Assembly (NCBI GenBank): GCA_020698575.1
Contig: CM036240.1
Span: 31,000,211-31,064,210, forward strand
Source of the DNA: Bostrychus sinensis
Taxonomy: Eukaryota; Chordata; Actinopteri; Gobiiformes; Eleotridae
DNA length: 64,000 bases
Direction: 5' to 3'
Positions 12,417 to 23,066 of this stretch are shown here, one piece after another. The notes under the pieces are model-generated. The model saw only the letters and a program-made list of their open reading frames with translations, was not told the origin of the DNA and made no database searches. Position 1 is the stretch's first letter; the number at the start of each line of letters is the position of its first letter. The position numbers were made by a program, and so were the translations under genes.

Positions 12417-15400
12417 CTTATGACGACGATAAAAACGAGGCCAGTTACGTCGCCCGGAATGGCGCAGCCGGGGCCCCACCCTGGAGCCAGGCCTGGGGTT
12501 GGGGCTCGATTGCGAGCGCCTGGTGGCCGGGTCTCTCCCCATGGGACCCGGCCGGGCCCAGCCCGAAAGGACGACGTGGGGCCATCCTCCCGTGGACCCA
12601 CCACCCGCAGGAGGAACCGTAAGGGGCCGGTGCAAGGAGGATCGGGCAGTGGTCGAAGGCGGGGGCCTCGACGTCCTGATCCCTGGATGCAGAAACTGGC
12701 TCTGGGGACATGGAATGTCACCTCGCTGGGGGGGAAGGAGCCTGAGCTTGTGCGGGAGGTTGAGCGTTACCGACTAGAGATAGTCGGGCTCACCTCCACG
12801 CGCAGTTTGGGCTCTGGAACCCAACTCCTTGAGAGGGGCTGGACTCTCTTCTACTCTGGCGTTGCCCGCGGTGAGAGGCGGCGGGCTGGTGTGGGCTTAC
12901 TCATAGCTCCCCAGCTCAGCCGCCATGTGTTGGAGTTTTCCCCGTTGAATGAGAGGGTCGCGTCCCTGCGCCTTCGGGTTGGGGACAGGTCTCTCACTGT
13001 TGTTTCGGCCTATGGGCCGAACAGCAGTGTAGAGTACTCGGCCTTCTTGGAGTCCTTGGGAGGGGTGCTGGAAAGTGCTCCAACTGGGGACTCCATCATT
13101 CTGCTGGGAGACTTTAACGCTCACATGGGCAGCGACAGTGATACCTGGAGGGGCGTGATTGGGAGGAACGGCCTCCCTGATCTGAACCCGAGCGGTGTTT
13201 TGTTATTGGACTTCTGTGCTAGTCACGGATTGTCCATAACGAACACCATGTTCAAGCACAAGGGTGTCCATCAGTGCACGTGGCACCAGGACACCCTAGG
13301 CCTGAGGTCGATGATCGACTTTGTTGTCGTGTCATCTGACCTTCGGCCGTGTGTCTTGGACACTCGGGTGAAGAGAGGGGCTGAGCTGTCAACTGATCAC
13401 CACCTAGTGGTGAGTTGGATCCGCTGGCGGAGGAGGAGGCCGGACAGACTCGGCAGGCCCAAACGTATTGTGAGGGTCTGTTGGGAATGTCTGGCTGAGT
13501 CCTCTGCCAGAGGGGTCTTCAACTCCCACCTCCGGGAGAGCTTCAACCAGATCTCGGGGGAGGTTGGAGACATTGAGTCTGAGTGGACCATGTTCTCCAC
13601 CTCTATTGTCAATGTAGCCGTCAGGAGCTGTGGCCGTAAGGTCTCTGGTGCCTGTCGTGGCGGCAACCCCCGAACCCGGTGGTGGACACCGGAAGTAAGG
13701 GATGCCGTCAGGCTGAAGAAGGAGTCCTATCGAGCCTGGCTGGCTTGTGGGACTCCCGAGGCAGCTGACAGGTACCGGCAGGCCAAGCGTGCTGCGGCCC
13801 GGGCGGTTGTGGAGGCAAAAACTCGGGTCTGGGAGGAGTTCGGGGAGGCCATGGAGGAGGACTATCGGTCGGCCTCAAAGAGATTCTGGCAAACCGTCCG
13901 TCGCCTCAGGAGGGGGAAGCAGTTCTTCACCAACACTGTATACAGTGGGGGTGGGGAGCTGTTGACCTCGACTGGGGATGTTGTCGGGCGGTGGAAGGAA
14001 TACTTTGAGGATCTCCTCAATCCCACTGACACGTCTTCCGTTGAGGAAGCAGAGGTTGGGGACTCAGAGGAGGATTCATCCATCACCCAAGCTGAAGTCA
14101 CCGAGGTGGTTAAAAAGCTCCTCGGTGGCAAGGCACCGGGTGTGGATGAGATTCGCCCTGAGTACCTCAAGTCTCTGGATGTTGTGGGGCTGTCGTGGCT
14201 GACACGTCTCTGCAACATCGCGTGGCGGTCGGGGACAGTGCCTCTGGACTGGCAGACCGGGGTGGTGGTCCCTCTTTTCAAGAACGGGGACCGGAGAGTG
14301 TGTTCCAACTACAGGGGGATCACACTTCTCAGCCTCCCCGGGAAAGTCTATTCCAGGGTACTGGAGAGGAGAATTCGGCCGATGGTCGAACCTCGGATCC
14401 AGGAGGAACAATGCGGTTTTCGTCCCGGTCGTGGAACAGTGGACCAGCTCTACACCCTCTATCGGGTGCTTGAGGGTTCATGGGAGTTCGCCCAACCAGT
14501 CCACATGTGCTTTGTGGACCTGGAGAAGGCGTTCGACCGTGTCCCTCATGGCGTCCTTTGGGGGGTGCTCTGGGAGTACGGGGTCCGAGGCCCTTTGCTA
14601 AGGGCTGTCCGGTCCCTGTATGACCGGAGCAGGAGTTTGGTTCGCATTGCCGGTTGTAAGTCGGACCTGTTCCCAGTGCATGTTGGACTCCGGCAGGGCT
14701 GCCCTTTGTCACCGGTTCTGTTCATTATTTTTATGGACAGAATTTCTAGGCGCAGCCAGGGGCCGGAGGGTGTCAGGTTTGGGGACCACAGGATTTCATC
14801 TCTGCTTTTTGCGGATGATGTTGTCCTGTTGGCTGCATCAAACCAGGACCTTCAGCGTGCACTGGGACGGTTTGCAGCCAAGTGTGAAGCGGCTGGGATG
14901 AGAATCAGCACCTCCAAGTCCGAGGCCATGGTTCTCGACCGGAAAAGGGTGGCTTGCCCTCTCCAGGTCGGAAGAGAGTTCCTGCCTCAAGTGGAGGAGT
15001 TTAAGTATCTTGGGGTCTTGTTCACGAGTGAGGGAAGGATGGAGTGTGAGATTGACAGGCGGATCGGTGCAGCGTCTGCAGTAATGCGGTCGTTGTATCG
15101 GTCTGTTGTGGTGAAGAAGGAGCTGAGTCGAAAGGCGAAGCTCTCGATTTACCGGTCGATCTACGTTCCTACTCTCACCTATGGTCATGAGCTTTGGGTC
15201 ATGACCGAAAGGACAAGATCCCGGATACAAGCGGCCGAAATGAGTTTCCTCCGCAGGGTGGCTGGGCGCTCCCTTAGAGATAAGGTGAGGAGCTCGGTTA
15301 CCCGGGAGGAGCTCGGAGTAGAGCCGCTGCTCCTCCACATCGAGAGGAGCCAGCTGAGGTGGCTCGGGCATCTGTTCCGGATGCCTCCTGGACGCCTCCC

Positions 15401-15615
15401 TGGGGAGGTGTTCCGGGCATGTCCCACCGGGAGGAGGCCCCGGGGAAGACCTAGGACACGCTGGAGGGACTATGTCTCTCGGCTGGCCTGGGAACGCCTT
15501 GGGGTTCCTCCAGAGGAGCTGGAGGAAGTGTCCGGGGAGAGGGATGTCTGGGTGTCCCTGCTTAGACTGCTGCCTCCGCGACCCGGCCCCGGATTAAGCG
15601 GAAGAAGATGGATGG
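12417..15615 (+). mobile_element. RTE-type LINE (Rex3/Expander-like), apparently coding-complete
   Basis: The element is bounded by an imperfect target-site duplication of about 22 bp: ACTTTTTCCTTTTCATAAAACC-type at 12395-12416 and ACTTTCCTTTTACTATAAAACC-type at 15616-15637. The 3' end is AAGAAGATGGATGGA, a short GATG-repeat tail characteristic of RTE-clade fish LINEs such as Rex3. There is almost no 3' UTR. A single frame covers the whole element. The copy at 50150-51043 belongs to the same family. Clade assignment rests on the tail and protein style and was not checked by phylogeny. Confidence 0.8.
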
Positions 15616-15644
15616 ACTTTCCTTTTACTATAAAACCTGCTTGA
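12420..15644 (+). CDS. LINE polyprotein: AP endonuclease plus reverse transcriptase
   Basis: The frame is open from 12384, but its first 12 codons lie in the flanking target duplication, so ATG 12420 is the likeliest element start (1074 aa). The N-terminal ~90 residues are Gly/Pro/Arg-rich. An apurinic-type endonuclease follows: LGTWNVTSLGGKEPELV near the start of the domain, LLGDFNAHMG, MIDFVVVSSDL and STDHHLVV carry its catalytic Asp/Asn/His residues. The reverse transcriptase has KAPGVDEIRPEYL, NYRGITLLSLPGKVYSRVL, CGFRPGRGT, FVDLEKAFDRVPHGVLW, GLRQGCPLSPVLF and the polymerase centre LLFADDVVLLA at 14805-14831. The C-terminus has RSQLRWLGHLFRMP. The stop at 15642-15644 lies past the GATG tail in host DNA. 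With no internal stop or frameshift it could still encode active protein, which would nick target DNA and prime reverse transcription there. Confidence 0.9.
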   Translation: MTTIKTRPVTSPGMAQPGPHPGARPGVGARLRAPGGRVSPHGTRPGPARKDDVGPSSRGPTTRRRNRKGPVQGGSGSGRRRGPRRPDPWMQKLALGTWNVTSLGGKEPELVREVERYRLEIVGLTSTRSLGSGTQLLERGWTLFYSGVARGERRRAGVGLLIAPQLSRHVLEFSPLNERVASLRLRVGDRSLTVVSAYGPNSSVEYSAFLESLGGVLESAPTGDSIILLGDFNAHMGSDSDTWRGVIGRNGLPDLNPSGVLLLDFCASHGLSITNTMFKHKGVHQCTWHQDTLGLRSMIDFVVVSSDLRPCVLDTRVKRGAELSTDHHLVVSWIRWRRRRPDRLGRPKRIVRVCWECLAESSARGVFNSHLRESFNQISGEVGDIESEWTMFSTSIVNVAVRSCGRKVSGACRGGNPRTRWWTPEVRDAVRLKKESYRAWLACGTPEAADRYRQAKRAAARAVVEAKTRVWEEFGEAMEEDYRSASKRFWQTVRRLRRGKQFFTNTVYSGGGELLTSTGDVVGRWKEYFEDLLNPTDTSSVEEAEVGDSEEDSSITQAEVTEVVKKLLGGKAPGVDEIRPEYLKSLDVVGLSWLTRLCNIAWRSGTVPLDWQTGVVVPLFKNGDRRVCSNYRGITLLSLPGKVYSRVLERRIRPMVEPRIQEEQCGFRPGRGTVDQLYTLYRVLEGSWEFAQPVHMCFVDLEKAFDRVPHGVLWGVLWEYGVRGPLLRAVRSLYDRSRSLVRIAGCKSDLFPVHVGLRQGCPLSPVLFIIFMDRISRRSQGPEGVRFGDHRISSLLFADDVVLLAASNQDLQRALGRFAAKCEAAGMRISTSKSEAMVLDRKRVACPLQVGREFLPQVEEFKYLGVLFTSEGRMECEIDRRIGAASAVMRSLYRSVVVKKELSRKAKLSIYRSIYVPTLTYGHELWVMTERTRSRIQAAEMSFLRRVAGRSLRDKVRSSVTREELGVEPLLLHIERSQLRWLGHLFRMPPGRLPGEVFRACPTGRRPRGRPRTRWRDYVSRLAWERLGVPPEELEEVSGERDVWVSLLRLLPPRPGPGLSGRRWMDFPFTIKPA

Positions 15645-15870
15645 GGACCTTGAGCAGGAGCATTTGGTGTCATCCCAAGACCGGAGGAGCTCTCTCTGAT
15701 GAGGTGCTTAGACCGGTGGCGGCGATACGGCATCAAATGCTCTCTTCTCAAGACTGAATTCTGTTCTTTTGATTTACCACTATATTTTGCTCTATGCATT
15801 ATTTTTGATCCTTGTCAATCTGTATTTTTGATCCTGTTGATCTCAAATAATTCTGGGCAGCATTTGAAAG

Positions 15871-16787
15871 ACATCTGTTTCTAAATACATAGGTGGCTGC
15901 ATCTCCTCATGTGGCTGCATGTTGCCATCTTTGTTTAGCCCTCCAGTAGAACACAAAGTCAAGTGACTGAAAACTATAGTTATATATAGAGTGTAAAAAA
16001 AAAAAAGTAAAAACATATGTTTTGTCCATTCTAAAAAAATAATAATAATAATAATAATAATAATGCTATATAGATAGAATATTGCAATTACTGTGCAACA
16101 AATCAATCAAATAAACATGTTTCACAACTTTACAGAAGGGTCAATGGCTTCTTGGAATCTTGGAATTTCAAAGGTACAATAGTCTTTGGTGTTCTCTGGT
16201 GGTGACATTATAGATTCCAAAGCTATCTCACAGTGTGGCCATCTGCCCAGCCAGGTGACTTTCTACAGCCTTTCTACAGTTACCTGTGGTAACCTTACAG
16301 AGACATTAAAATAGAATGGGTGCGTTTCTACCCCTAGAGTTTTCAGTTTGTCCTCTCTGGGAATAGGAACTTATAGGCCCTAACTTATGTCCTGCAAGGG
16401 ATATTGACACTAAAGAGTCACAGAAAGTCCTTTTCAGCTTGGCCAGGTGCCCTTCCTGACACAACACTCTCCATTTATACAGGCTTGGGACCAGCACATA
16501 TTGGCTGAATATTTTTAAACCACTGACTAACCACTTCACTAATGTGCAGCCCCAAAGAGTCAATTAGACACTATTATGCATGAACGAAAGTATCTATCCT
16601 GCTTGGTTAATTGCATCCTAATGATATCCTATTACATTTTTATAATACCCACAAACCAAAATATAGAAAATGTACATGATTTTCATATTCATATAATTTT
16701 TTTTAGATAGGATTATGAGCACCAGCAATTTAACGATCGACTAGTTTAAGAAACACACAACCAGAGGCTGGAGTGGTGATAGTAACA
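15871..16787. other. Intergenic with AAT microsatellite
   Basis: No gene seen. A short AAT/ATT run is at about 16037-16063. The frame 16306-16563 (minus) has no recognisable domain. Confidence 0.5.
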
Positions 16788-17760
16788 TCAATCAAATATT
16801 GGAGAGACTGTGCATAAATGGACACGGCACAGAAAATGCATTACAACAATAATAAAAAAGAGTCCGAAAAATGGTCTAAGGTCAAAGTCTTCATTAAGCT
16901 CCTTGGGTGCTATTGTCTCTAGAGTATAAATCCAGAAAGCTTCCCTTTTCATCAGTATGGTATTGATATCTCCACCTCTGTGAGGTTGCCTCACCTGTTC
17001 AGTGCCCACATATCTCAGAGAACTTACACAGTGTGCTGTTTTTGTGTAAAATGAACCGCCACCGGGCTTTTCGTGTCTCATATTATGAACATTGGATTGG
17101 TGTCCAGAGATTCTTGTTTTTAATGATCTGGTTGTTTTACCAACATACGTGAAGCCACACAGACATTTTAGCATAGATCACATTGTTTGTATTACAGGTG
17201 ATCACTCATTTGATGTTGAAGTGCTTCCAAGTTCTGGGGTGGTTGAAGGTTTATGTTTTTTGTGTGAAGTTGCACTGTGTGCAGTGTCTGCACCTGTAGT
17301 TGCTCTGTGGAACAGACAGTGGGAAATGAGGTCTTATTGAAGATGGTAGGTGGGCTCTTACCAACATGTTGCTTAAATTTGGGCATCTCTTATATACAAT
17401 TCGAGGTGACAAAGTGAAACAGTTCAAGGAGGCATCTGACTGCAGAATATGCCAGTGTTTCTCAAAAATTTTTGCCAGCAGCTTACTGACAAATGAGTAT
17501 TGGACTATGTACTGAATTCTTGGATTAGTTTTTTTCGAATGCTCTCAAGACATTTGATCTGTGATAGCCCATTGAACCGCTCCATGCTTCCGTAACCCAC
17601 TCTTATTTGTATGGTCTTTGTCTGAGTCTTTGCTCCAGGTCGTCCACTTGAGCCTCAAAATCAAAGTCAGAGCTACAGACACAGCATATGCGGCTGAACT
17701 GGGGGATTTAGGCTTTTTTTTTAGTGGAACTGATGGAATGAAGTGTCATAGAGGATAGAA
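16788..17760 (-). mobile_element. Penelope-like retroelement remnant with GIY-YIG endonuclease
   Basis: On the minus strand, 17174 down to 16788 encodes a GIY-YIG-type domain: KCLCGFTYVGKTTRSLKTRI, then the histidine of SGHQSN, then GGDINTILMKREAFWIYTLE with the conserved Glu, and KELNEDFDLRPF. This order and wording match the C-terminal endonuclease of Penelope-like elements (Poseidon/Neptune-type) of fish. Just upstream the link VITCNTNNVIYAK lies in a shifted frame near 17170, and degenerate C-terminal RT-side sequence continues to about 17760. The reverse-transcriptase core is not readable. It is a frameshifted, 5'-truncated fossil; the left and right borders are approximate. Confidence 0.8.
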
Positions 17761-19789
17761 TTTCTGTCTGGTGTAACCCAGGTGACAGATCCTGTTTCGG
17801 CCTGCCTCTGGCTATATGCATCTTTTCCATATATTTGTACCGTCTCTAAACCTCGAGTTTTTTTCCATGAGGTCATGTGAGTCAGCCGGCCAATCGGTGT
17901 CCGCTATTTTGGTGATGTCATATGGTCATGTGATGTGGAGCGGCCAATCGCGTATTTTTATTGGGCTGCTGTGATTCAGTCTGGTTAGGAGCAGTTGGGA
18001 AGCTGGATGAGAGTTGGCGCTCTGGTTAGTTTACGGTATTTTCACTGCTTTTAACACTTTATTCCACTTGACACGCAATGCAATGCGTATTATCTTGTAG
18101 GAGCCTTCTATCGTGTCCCGTATCTGGCCGAAAAGGTCCATGTGTGAGGCGTAGTCCATGGAATTGGTGAGTGTTTGTTTGTGTGTGTTAGCATTAGCTT
18201 AGCCGCGGCCATGTTTTTCTGTGGGCGCAGTTCGCACACCTTACACATCAAACTTTATGCCTGTTTCTGTCAAACACAACTTGTAATATGTACACATTTA
18301 AATGCTTAATGTCTGCACATCCAATGTATGGAAGTGCATGTCTGACATTATGTATTTAATGTATTTTAAAGAAAACTTTTGTTAAGGAATGTTTTCATCT
18401 GTGATTATGATTACGTGAGCCCTTTAGCTTTATTCTTTTTACTTGAAATGTACTTTAACTTTAAAGGGTTTTTTGCTACAGCTAATATTTCAGCCTTTGT
18501 ATGAAATATGAATAGTATGTATTGCTGTAATATTTTCTAATGTTTAATTATTGGATTTAGAATTATGTATGGTGTAAATAGTGCTATATTTTTGATATTT
18601 GTGTGCACACTGAAGCTAATAATACTACAGTCTATATGTTAGTGGGGTTACTTTATTAGTTTGATTTATTGAAACTTCTGTCCTGTTGTTCAGGCCAGGT
18701 TTTTGGGACCTGAATGGCGAGCTGAAGGAGCAGGACCCAAGCCTACAGAACCCAATGAACTGAGTCAAGCGCAGAGCCAGATTTTTCCTGCCGAAGCTGG
18801 TAGGGGGCACCTGGCAGCCCATTAAACTCTCACCCCACTCACTCACATGCCCATTGCCCACTGATACATTAATATTTCTTTTCACAAACTGTAAGTGCAC
18901 TCACCTCTGGACACCGGTCAAACCCAGACATGGGTTCAGTAAACTGTGGGTGGGCTGGGCAAAGTGTTTTGAGTTGGTACCTGGCACAGTATTTTTGCTG
19001 GACTCTCGATATTGCGCAACTGCTTGTGCCATTCATTATTGCTGGACTCTTGATATTTTCTGCACTTCCAATAATTAATTGCTGTGCCTTTTTGATTTGT
19101 CAACTGAATTTGAATACTGTTTTGAAGCTCGTAATCCACCCTCAAAAGGCACATTTGTATACAAGGATCATACAGATACAGAGATAGACTGAACCAACTT
19201 GATGAAAGCCATTGAGTCTTCAACATATGAGGGAAGTGAGATGACAAGCGGCTGGAAATGGTAGTCTACAGAGGCTGAAATATTCTCACTCACGACCTGG
19301 TGGAACATCTGTAAATTTCTTGTGTATTTTGTGTTTTTGTTAAATTATTGGTCACTTTGTACTAATTTATTTTTATTTTTTTTTAAGAGAAATATCCTGT
19401 TCCACTAACCGGCAGTAAGTGTCAATAGAGTAATTCCTCTTGTGAGGTGGGAATGAAAGTGCTTTTACATTTAAAAAGGTGTACATCCAGCCATTACTTG
19501 TTCATTTGTGTTCATATTCTCTTGGCTTTTTTGTAGCCGTTCATCCACTTCAGGGCCTCGAGTAATGTAGACAGTAGAATTAGTAGGGCTTCTCATTGTT
19601 ATTAAAACATTCTTTCAATCTTTAGAGTGTGGAAGAATGTATATACATCAACAATGGTATCCAAATTTTTGCAATGACTTGTGGGTACAAAAGAAAACCC
19701 TTCCAGAGCTTCAGACAAGCTTCCAGACGTGTCAGAAAATAATTTGCTGGATAGATTGATTACATTTTGTACCTGTTGTGTGTCCCCCA
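17761..19789. other. Intergenic; CCAAT-bearing GC-richer patch at 17880-18180
   Basis: No gene is established. About 17880-18180 contains two GGCCAATCG words (near 17889 and 17942) and an ATTGGGCT, and a good splice-donor-like GAATTG|GTGAGT at 18167. This could be a promoter with a first exon, or the 5' region of a retroelement. The 18625-19290 stretch has several splice-like words but no long frame. Confidence 0.4.
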
Positions 19790-20732
19790 GGTCTGGATAG
19801 GGCTCTCTTGTGGCTCTTGGTCTTTCCCCACCTGCACCAGATTGTTACCAAGTATAAACTGCCACATAATCAGTTCTGGAGATAGTTGGGAAGTCCTCTC
19901 AGTTGCTCCACAGGTAGTCCTGTGGAAACATTGCTTCATAAACCAATCTCTAATAAAGGAATCACCTCCAAAATTTACAATTTATTGCTTGGCCGACCCA
20001 CTGTCTGAAGTTTAAAAAAGTTTGAAATGAGGACTTGGCATTGGACATATGTGCAGGTGATTGGGAGTCTTGTTTACAGAATTGTATTACGATGTACAAA
20101 GAAATAGATAGTAGGTTTATTCAGTTAAAGATAATTCACAGAATGCATTGAACCCCACAACAACTGCACAAGTGGAATTTGATACCCACAGATACCTGCT
20201 GGAGATGTAATGAGGAGGGTGCATCAATCTTTCACATACTTTGGAGCTGTGCAGCACTTCAGGACTGGTGGCAAAATATTATGGAGATTATTTTCATCGT
20301 TGTAAACCGGTTTCACATCTCAGCCCAAACTGTCTGTTTTGGGCTCAAATACAGAACTTTCAGACTCTCACTTCTCCTCTTTTGAAAAGAGATGGATTAT
20401 CTCGGCTCTTACTACAGCTAAACTGACTTGTTTGAGACACTGGATGAAAAAGAGCCCTCTTCCCTATGACGAATGGCTAACTATGATGGGTAAATTGGCA
20501 TCCAATGAGAAAGTTAGTTATAGTCTCTTAAAAAAGCTTCATCAAAACGAATTTACTTGGTCTGCATTTACCAACTGGCTGACTGTAACATGATGGTATG
20601 TAAAGGCTTAATAAAGGCTGGTGTGGTGTTTGAAGTCTGGGCGTTGAGTTTGTAATTATTGTATGCATTCTTATTTTTTGCAAAATAGGAAAAGTTTAAT
20701 AAGATGTACATTACAAAAAAAAAAAAAAAAAG
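19790..20732 (+). mobile_element. L1/Tx1-like LINE, 3' end fragment
   Basis: Broken plus-strand frames contain a cysteine motif typical of the C-terminus of L1/Tx1-type ORF2 in fish: LIPTDTCWRCNEEGASIFHI followed by LWSCAALQDWW near 20168-20270. Downstream frames carry a degenerate tail (MKKSPLPYDEWLTMM), and the copy ends in a poly-A run at 20714-20732. Multiple stops and frameshifts show it is dead. The 5' border is uncertain because the copy is truncated. Confidence 0.7.
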
Positions 20733-20759
20733 AAATAAACAGATGAATAGACCAGCAGA

Positions 20760-21407
20760 AGGCAGCAGAGTGCAGAGCTGTTACACTATTTTAAACAGAA
20801 CCATAGAAAAATAGCTTTTTATTACCTTAAACATTTGGTTTGATGTCATTTTATTACAAAATGTAAAATATCTGTGAGAAATCAGTGGAAACATAACTAT
20901 ACATTGTTTTAATGATAAATGAAAGTGAGCAGACTGGAGGTAGAGGCCTTGTTGATTGGTCAGTGCTTCCTGGAGTTGGCGGGGGTTTGTGGGAGAGGCT
21001 CAGAGGTTCATTTTGAAGCCTCAGAAACTCAGGGCCAAAGAATAGAGGATCACTAAAACATGCGTGTGAGCAGCAAAACACAACTCCAGGTGTGTTTTTG
21101 ATAAGAGAACAACAGTATAACATGGTTTCTGATAAGACTCTCACTCATCCAGGCTAAATGAATCACAAGAAGGGATTTAAAAAATCATCTGGACTTGGTC
21201 AGGATGACTGCTTTTTAAACCTTTTGTTGTGATTATAACAAGGTACAGAGCCTAAAAAACATAAATTTAGCATAATATAGCCCCTATAACAATTGGTGAC
21301 ATCAATCCATCAACACAACCATGATCCTGGCAGTGATATGCACCTCTCCATGTCAAACCTCCAGAAGACACATGGTGAAGGCTTGTGCTTGGGCAAAGGA
21401 TACTATA
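20760..21407 (+). repeat. TAAR-array upstream module, unit 1
   Basis: The block beginning AGACCAGCAGAAGGCAGCAG recurs upstream of TAAR 2 (34685-34918) and again without a receptor at about 58010-58607. It includes TTGTTGATTGGTCAGTGCTT, CTCAGGGCCAAAGAATAGAG and, at its right end, ATGGTGAAGGCTTGTGCTTG. The module continues on the other side of the Tc1-like insertion at 22485. It marks the extent of the duplicated unit and may hold regulatory sequence, but no specific factor site is claimed. Confidence 0.8.
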
Positions 21408-21409
21408 TA

Positions 21410-22482
21410 CACTGCTCAAAAAAATAAAGGGAACACTAAAATAACGCATCCTAGATCTGAATGAATGAAATATTCTTATTAAATACTTTGTTCTTTACAT
21501 AGTTGAATGTGCTGATAACAAAATCACACAAAAATTATCAATGGAAACCAAATGTATTAACCCATGGAGGTCTGGATTTGGAGTCACACTAAAAATGAAA
21601 GTGGAAAAAACACACTACAGACTGATTCAACTTTGATGTAATGTCTTGTTTTAAAACAAGTCAAAATGAGGCTCAGTAGTGTGTGTAGCCTCCACTGTGC
21701 CTGTATGACCTCCCTACAACGCCTGGGCATGTTCCTGATGAGGTGGCAGATGGTCTCCTGAGGGATCTCCTCCCAGACCTGGACTAAAGCATCCACCAAC
21801 TCCTGGACAGTCTGTGGTGGTGTGATGTCCCAGATGTGCTCAATTGGATTCAGGTATGGGGACGGGCGGGCCAGTCCATAGCATCAATGCCTTGGTCTTG
21901 CAGGAACTGCTGACACACTCCAGCAACATGAGGTCTAGCATCGTCTTGCATTAGGAGGAACCCAGGGCCAACCGCACCAGCATATGGTCTCACAAGGGGT
22001 CTGCCCTCCTACGGCCTCCTCCACGTCTCCTGATGTACTGGCCTGTCTCCTGGTAGCACCTCCATGCTCTGGACGCTACGCTGACAGACACAGCAAACCT
22101 TCTTGCCACAGCTCGCATTGATGTGCCATCCTGGATGAGCTGCACTACCTGAGCCACCTGTGTGGGTTGTAGACTCTGTCTCATGCTACCACTAGAGTGA
22201 AAGCACCGCCAGCATTCAAAAGTGACCAAAACATCAGCCAGAAAGCATAGGAACTGAGAAGTGGTCTGTGGTCACCTCCTGCAGAACCACTCCTTTATTG
22301 GGTGTGTCTTGCTAATTGCCTATAATTTCCACCTGTTGTCTAGTTCCATTTGCACAACAGCAGTGAAACTGATGTCAATCAGTGTTGCTTCCTAAGTGGA
22401 CACAGTTTGATTTCACAGAAGTGTGACTCACTTGGAGTTACATTGTGTTGTTTAAGTCTTCCCTTTATTTTCTTGAGCAGCG
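21410..22482 (-). mobile_element. Tc1-like transposon, internally deleted, TA-flanked
   Basis: The ends CACTGCTCAAAAAAATAAAG and the complement CTTTATTTTCTTGAGCAGCG form terminal inverted repeats, bracketed by TA at 21408-21409 and 22483-22484. On the minus strand the transposase starts at about 22184 with MRQSLQPTQVAQVVQLIQDG, followed by the HTH of the recombinase (GTSMRAVARRFAVSVS). An internal deletion near 22005 then joins it to LVRPYAGAVGPGFLLMQ of the catalytic domain. The C-terminus is at 21799-21584 (LVQVWEEIPQETICHLI). The first catalytic Asp region is lost. It interrupts unit 1 of the TAAR array and post-dates that duplication, because the corresponding sites in unit 3 (about 52765) and at 58.6 kb lack it. 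Confidence 0.9.
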
Positions 22483-22484
22483 TA

Positions 22485-23066
22485 TATCACCATTTTACAT
22501 ACACAACTCTTATAGCAACAAGGCCTAGCTGAGACTTTGTTAGAAAATTATATGATTCTTTAGTGTGGTTCACTCAGTGCTCAGGCTTTAAATATAAAAT
22601 GTAAAGACAGAAGTTCAGAAACTAACAAACACATTAAAATTTTGTAATTCAGTATTTGGATAAGTAATGTTTGCCATGAGAGCTGGAGTAAACTCTGACC
22701 ACACAAAATGCAGAGTACTACAGATATTCAGCAGCAGGTGCTTTCTGAGGCCTTTGAAGAATCAGGCATGGAATTGTATTTAAAATGGGTGCACTCTTTT
22801 TGGTTAAGAAACTTTATTTTTACAGTCACAAAATAGAAAAAGCAAGATTTATTACTTAGTGAACTTCACCAAAGTTATTCTAGTGTGCTGAGTCATTGAT
22901 TTGATCACTGCTATCCAAAGTGAAGTTGTGGAGTTGTTTTAGTTCATGATGCAAGTGGCTTGGGACGTCCAGTGTCCATCTGGGAGCAGGCGGAGGTGGA
23001 GGGAGACGAGAGATAAAGCGTTTGGATGAAGTCACTTCTTTCCTCCTCCCGTCTCCTTCCTCCAAC
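22485..23066 (+). promoter_or_regulatory. 5' flank of TAAR 1 (conserved across units)
   Basis: This stretch aligns closely with 52800-53326 upstream of TAAR 3, and its last ~200 bp with 34940-35149 upstream of TAAR 2. A TATA-like TATTTAAA lies at 22777-22784, with a counterpart at 53093-53100; the corresponding region is deleted upstream of TAAR 2. The last ~200 bp before the ATG (AGTCATTGATTTGATCACTG onward) is nearly identical in all three units and probably covers the 5' UTR and proximal promoter. No transcription start can be fixed from sequence alone. Confidence 0.45.

Larger units (their letters stand above)
12280..15870 (+). repeat. Dispersed repeat interrupted by the LINE at 12417-15615
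   Basis: Sequence at 12280-12416 and 15616-15870 together matches the reverse complement of about 56300-56645, where the two pieces are contiguous. Shared words include TGGTTTTGGAACAG/CCAAAACCACAAGATATG and TTTGAGATCAACAGGATCAA (complement of the text near 15840). The distant copy is therefore an empty-site relative of this locus. The identity of the repeat itself is unknown; it has no recognisable coding content. Confidence 0.75.

Noticed and set aside
12390..15427. Many long minus-strand and alternate-frame ORFs across 12.4-15.4 kb
   Set aside because: They are shadows of the GC-rich LINE polyprotein frame on the plus strand.
23022..23066. Upstream in-frame ATG extending TAAR 1 by 15 residues
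   Set aside because: The corresponding position is GTG in receptor 2 and out of frame in receptor 3, so the conserved ATG (MSS start) is preferred.
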